A stretch of 8,075 nt of DNA from Chloroflexota bacterium (GTDB lineage Bacteria > Chloroflexota > Dehalococcoidia > Lucifugimonadales > UBA3495), in the NCBI GenBank assembly GCA_022561675.1, contig JADFQT010000111.1:1-8075 (forward strand), read 5' to 3'. A program made the position numbers and the translations under genes. Shown one piece after another: positions 6,767 to 8,075 of the stretch (positions within the stretch are counted from its first letter, which is position 1; each line of letters begins with the position of its first letter). The notes under the pieces are model-generated. The model searched no databases. It saw nothing but the letters and a program-made list of their open reading frames with translations, and was not told where the DNA came from.

Positions 6767-6799
6767 CAGGTTAACCTACTTCCCCCTCTGATGGAGTCC

Positions 6800-6826
6800 A
6801 TTCTAACATAGCCGCCCTCGCGTCAA
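6800..6826 (-). promoter_or_regulatory. Candidate promoter for rimI
   Basis: On the minus strand TTGACG (6821-6826) and TAGAAT (6800-6805) are 15 bp apart, shorter than the optimal 17. The hexamers almost equal those of the coaE promoter. The predicted transcript would start near 6793, about 27 nt before the rimI ATG. The short spacing makes it weak or dependent on an activator. Confidence 0.42.
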
Positions 6827-6832
6827 GGCAAA

Positions 6833-6853
6833 CCGGCTAGAGATTCAAGCCGG
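6833..6853 (-). terminator. Short GC-rich inverted repeat after the EndoQ-like gene
   Basis: CCGGCT (6848-6853 on the minus strand) pairs with AGCCGG (6833-6838) across a 9-nt loop, about 65 bp after the EndoQ-like stop. Only TTTG follows, not a true U-tract, so this is at best a weak terminator. It sits 6 bp before the candidate -35 box of rimI and could instead be a regulator site. Confidence 0.25.
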
Positions 6854-6918
6854 CGCGTGCCAAAGGATTGGGACGCACAGATCGGGGTGAGACCAAAAGG
6901 CTTCCCATCGTCGGAGCG

Positions 6919-8075
6919 CTAGAAGGTATCCGAGGCTAGAGACACCCGGCCGTAGACCCCGTCATATCCTGGCTCTACCCGAATATGGCCGCGACGAGCC
7001 TGCAATATGGCCCGCGCTAATTCCTCTCCCGCCACCGAAGCCAAGTCCCTCTCCTCGGTCCGTATCAGGAGATCCAACTCGCTCCCCAGCTCCGCCACGA
7101 GCCTCATATACTCCAGCTGCACCGCCTTGGTGGCCGGACCTCGTCCCCAGAGTGCGGCGATGATTTCCTGCAAGGGCAGCAGACGGATAAAGGGCGGTCT
7201 TCCCTCTGGGGACTGCACGAACCCTTCCGAGTCGGGAACATCCTCCCATTCAGCGGCAAGCTGAGCCACCGCATCGGAATCACCTGCTGGTTGAGTAACA
7301 TAGCGTACTCGATGTAAAACGCCCAGGGTAAGCGGCCTATTGCAGACCGGGCAGGCAATCCCCCGGCGGCCCGTCTCGCTGGGATGTTGCGAAACGCCAC
7401 ACTTGCGGTGACCGTCATAGTGGTATTTGCCCTCCTGCGGGTAGAACTCGGCGGTGTAAGCCACCAGATTTTCGGCTAAGGCTTGGGACAGTCCAGAATA
7501 GGAAAGCGGGGCATCGAAAACTGTAACCTCACGGCCCAACTTGGGAAGAGAGTGGGCATCCGAGAAGGAGACGATGGTCTTGTCCGACAGCTGGGGAACC
7601 ATCCAGTTCATGGCCGGATCACTGGATAGACCGGTTTCAACCGCGTGAATGTGCTTTGCCATATCCAGGAAAGCATCCTCCAGGCGGTCGAAGCCCGATT
7701 TCGATCCGTACAGTCCGTACCAGGGAGTCCAGACGTGAGCTGGTATTACCAAACATTCCGGATTTACGCCCAGCGCCAGCTCGGTTAGGTCCCGGGCCGA
7801 TAACTTTAGGGTCGGACGGCCGTCTCCTTCCAGCTTGCCGAAACGCGCCAGCTCGGAAATGAGCCGGGCGACCGAGGCCATATCGGGGAGGAAGAGCAGG
7901 ACGTGGATCCGGCGCTGGCGGTCCTCTTGCCGGTACACGCAGCTGACCTCCGTGCCTAGCACAAAGTTGGTCTCTTGGAACCGGTAGAGCCCATCTTCCG
8001 TGCTCTCTAGCTTTTTCGCTAATTCGGCAAACCAGGCTGGATGGGTAAATTCTCCACAAGCCAGCAGTTCTATAC
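6919..8075 (-). CDS. Endonuclease Q-like PHP-domain protein with zinc ribbon (COG1379/TIGR00375), N-terminus cut off
   Basis: The frame stays open to the window edge, giving 385 codons; a GTG at 7960-7962 is internal, because upstream codons continue the family sequence CGEFTHPAWF and ETNFVLGTEVSCVY. Further PHP-type metal-ligand motifs are RIHVLLFLPD, IPAHVWTPWYGLYGSKSGFD and SFSDAHS. A zinc-ribbon follows: HRKCG then CPVC, and GVLHRV. The C-terminal part (PPFIRLLPLQEII, PGYDGVYGRVSL) is also typical. Archaeal and some bacterial EndoQ nick DNA 5' of deaminated bases (uracil, hypoxanthine, xanthine). Full members are about 400-425 residues, so roughly 15-40 are missing. Databases often label this family as a helicase, which the sequence does not support: no Walker motifs are present. 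The family is well supported, but EndoQ activity here is inferred. Confidence 0.9.
   Translation of the reverse strand, partial: IELLACGEFTHPAWFAELAKKLESTEDGLYRFQETNFVLGTEVSCVYRQEDRQRRIHVLLFLPDMASVARLISELARFGKLEGDGRPTLKLSARDLTELALGVNPECLVIPAHVWTPWYGLYGSKSGFDRLEDAFLDMAKHIHAVETGLSSDPAMNWMVPQLSDKTIVSFSDAHSLPKLGREVTVFDAPLSYSGLSQALAENLVAYTAEFYPQEGKYHYDGHRKCGVSQHPSETGRRGIACPVCNRPLTLGVLHRVRYVTQPAGDSDAVAQLAAEWEDVPDSEGFVQSPEGRPPFIRLLPLQEIIAALWGRGPATKAVQLEYMRLVAELGSELDLLIRTEERDLASVAGEELARAILQARRGHIRVEPGYDGVYGRVSLASDTF

Noticed and set aside
7960..7962. GTG as the true start of the EndoQ-like gene
   Set aside because: In-frame codons upstream to the window edge keep encoding conserved family sequence (EFTHPAWF, ETNF), so the gene starts outside the window.

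Overview
This 8 kb window comes from a bacterial chromosome and is densely packed. Every gene I can support lies on the minus strand, so transcription runs from high to low coordinates. GC content is moderately high (roughly 56-60% by partial hand counts). The gene set is a coaE gene, an orphan CbbQ/NorQ-type ATPase with a long CbbO/NorD-type VWA protein, a RimI with a large internal insertion, and an EndoQ-type PHP/zinc-ribbon protein. This resembles Chloroflexota (Dehalococcoidia-like) more than the common model phyla. That is inference from gene family character, not a database result. No RNA gene, insertion sequence, CRISPR array or phage gene is visible.

Layout in transcription order: (1) 8075-6919, an endonuclease Q-like PHP phosphoesterase with a zinc ribbon, N-terminus cut off by the window edge. 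(2) 6918-6767, a 152 bp spacer with a short inverted repeat and a candidate promoter. (3) 6766-6089, a RimI-like N-acetyltransferase. (4) 6088-5972, a spacer carrying the best promoter in the window (TTGACC, 17 bp, TAGAAT). (5) 5971-588, a tightly packed four-gene run: coaE, a CbbQ/NorQ-like AAA+ ATPase, a NUDIX hydrolase of the CoA pyrophosphatase type, and a 1091-residue CbbO/NorD-like VWA protein. Junctions in this run are a TAATG overlap, 8 nt and 1 nt, so one transcript with coupled translation is likely. (6) 587-532, a short spacer. (7) 531-1, a class I SAM-dependent methyltransferase whose C-terminus lies beyond the window.

The most unusual part is the four-gene operon. In characterised cases CbbQ/CbbO and NorQ/NorD are ATPase/adaptor pairs that remodel or load metal into a client encoded next door (Rubisco or nitric oxide reductase). 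Here no client is present, and the pair is interleaved with one gene that makes CoA (coaE) and one whose family degrades CoA (NudL-like). The VWA protein is much longer than classical NorD. It has a previously unlabelled array of eight ~37-residue helical repeats at the N-terminus, a degenerate zinc-protease-like motif in the middle (HQVGH) and an intact MIDAS-bearing VWA domain at the C-terminus. The work of this module cannot be decided from the window; a link to CoA or acyl-CoA enzyme maintenance is a hypothesis from context only.
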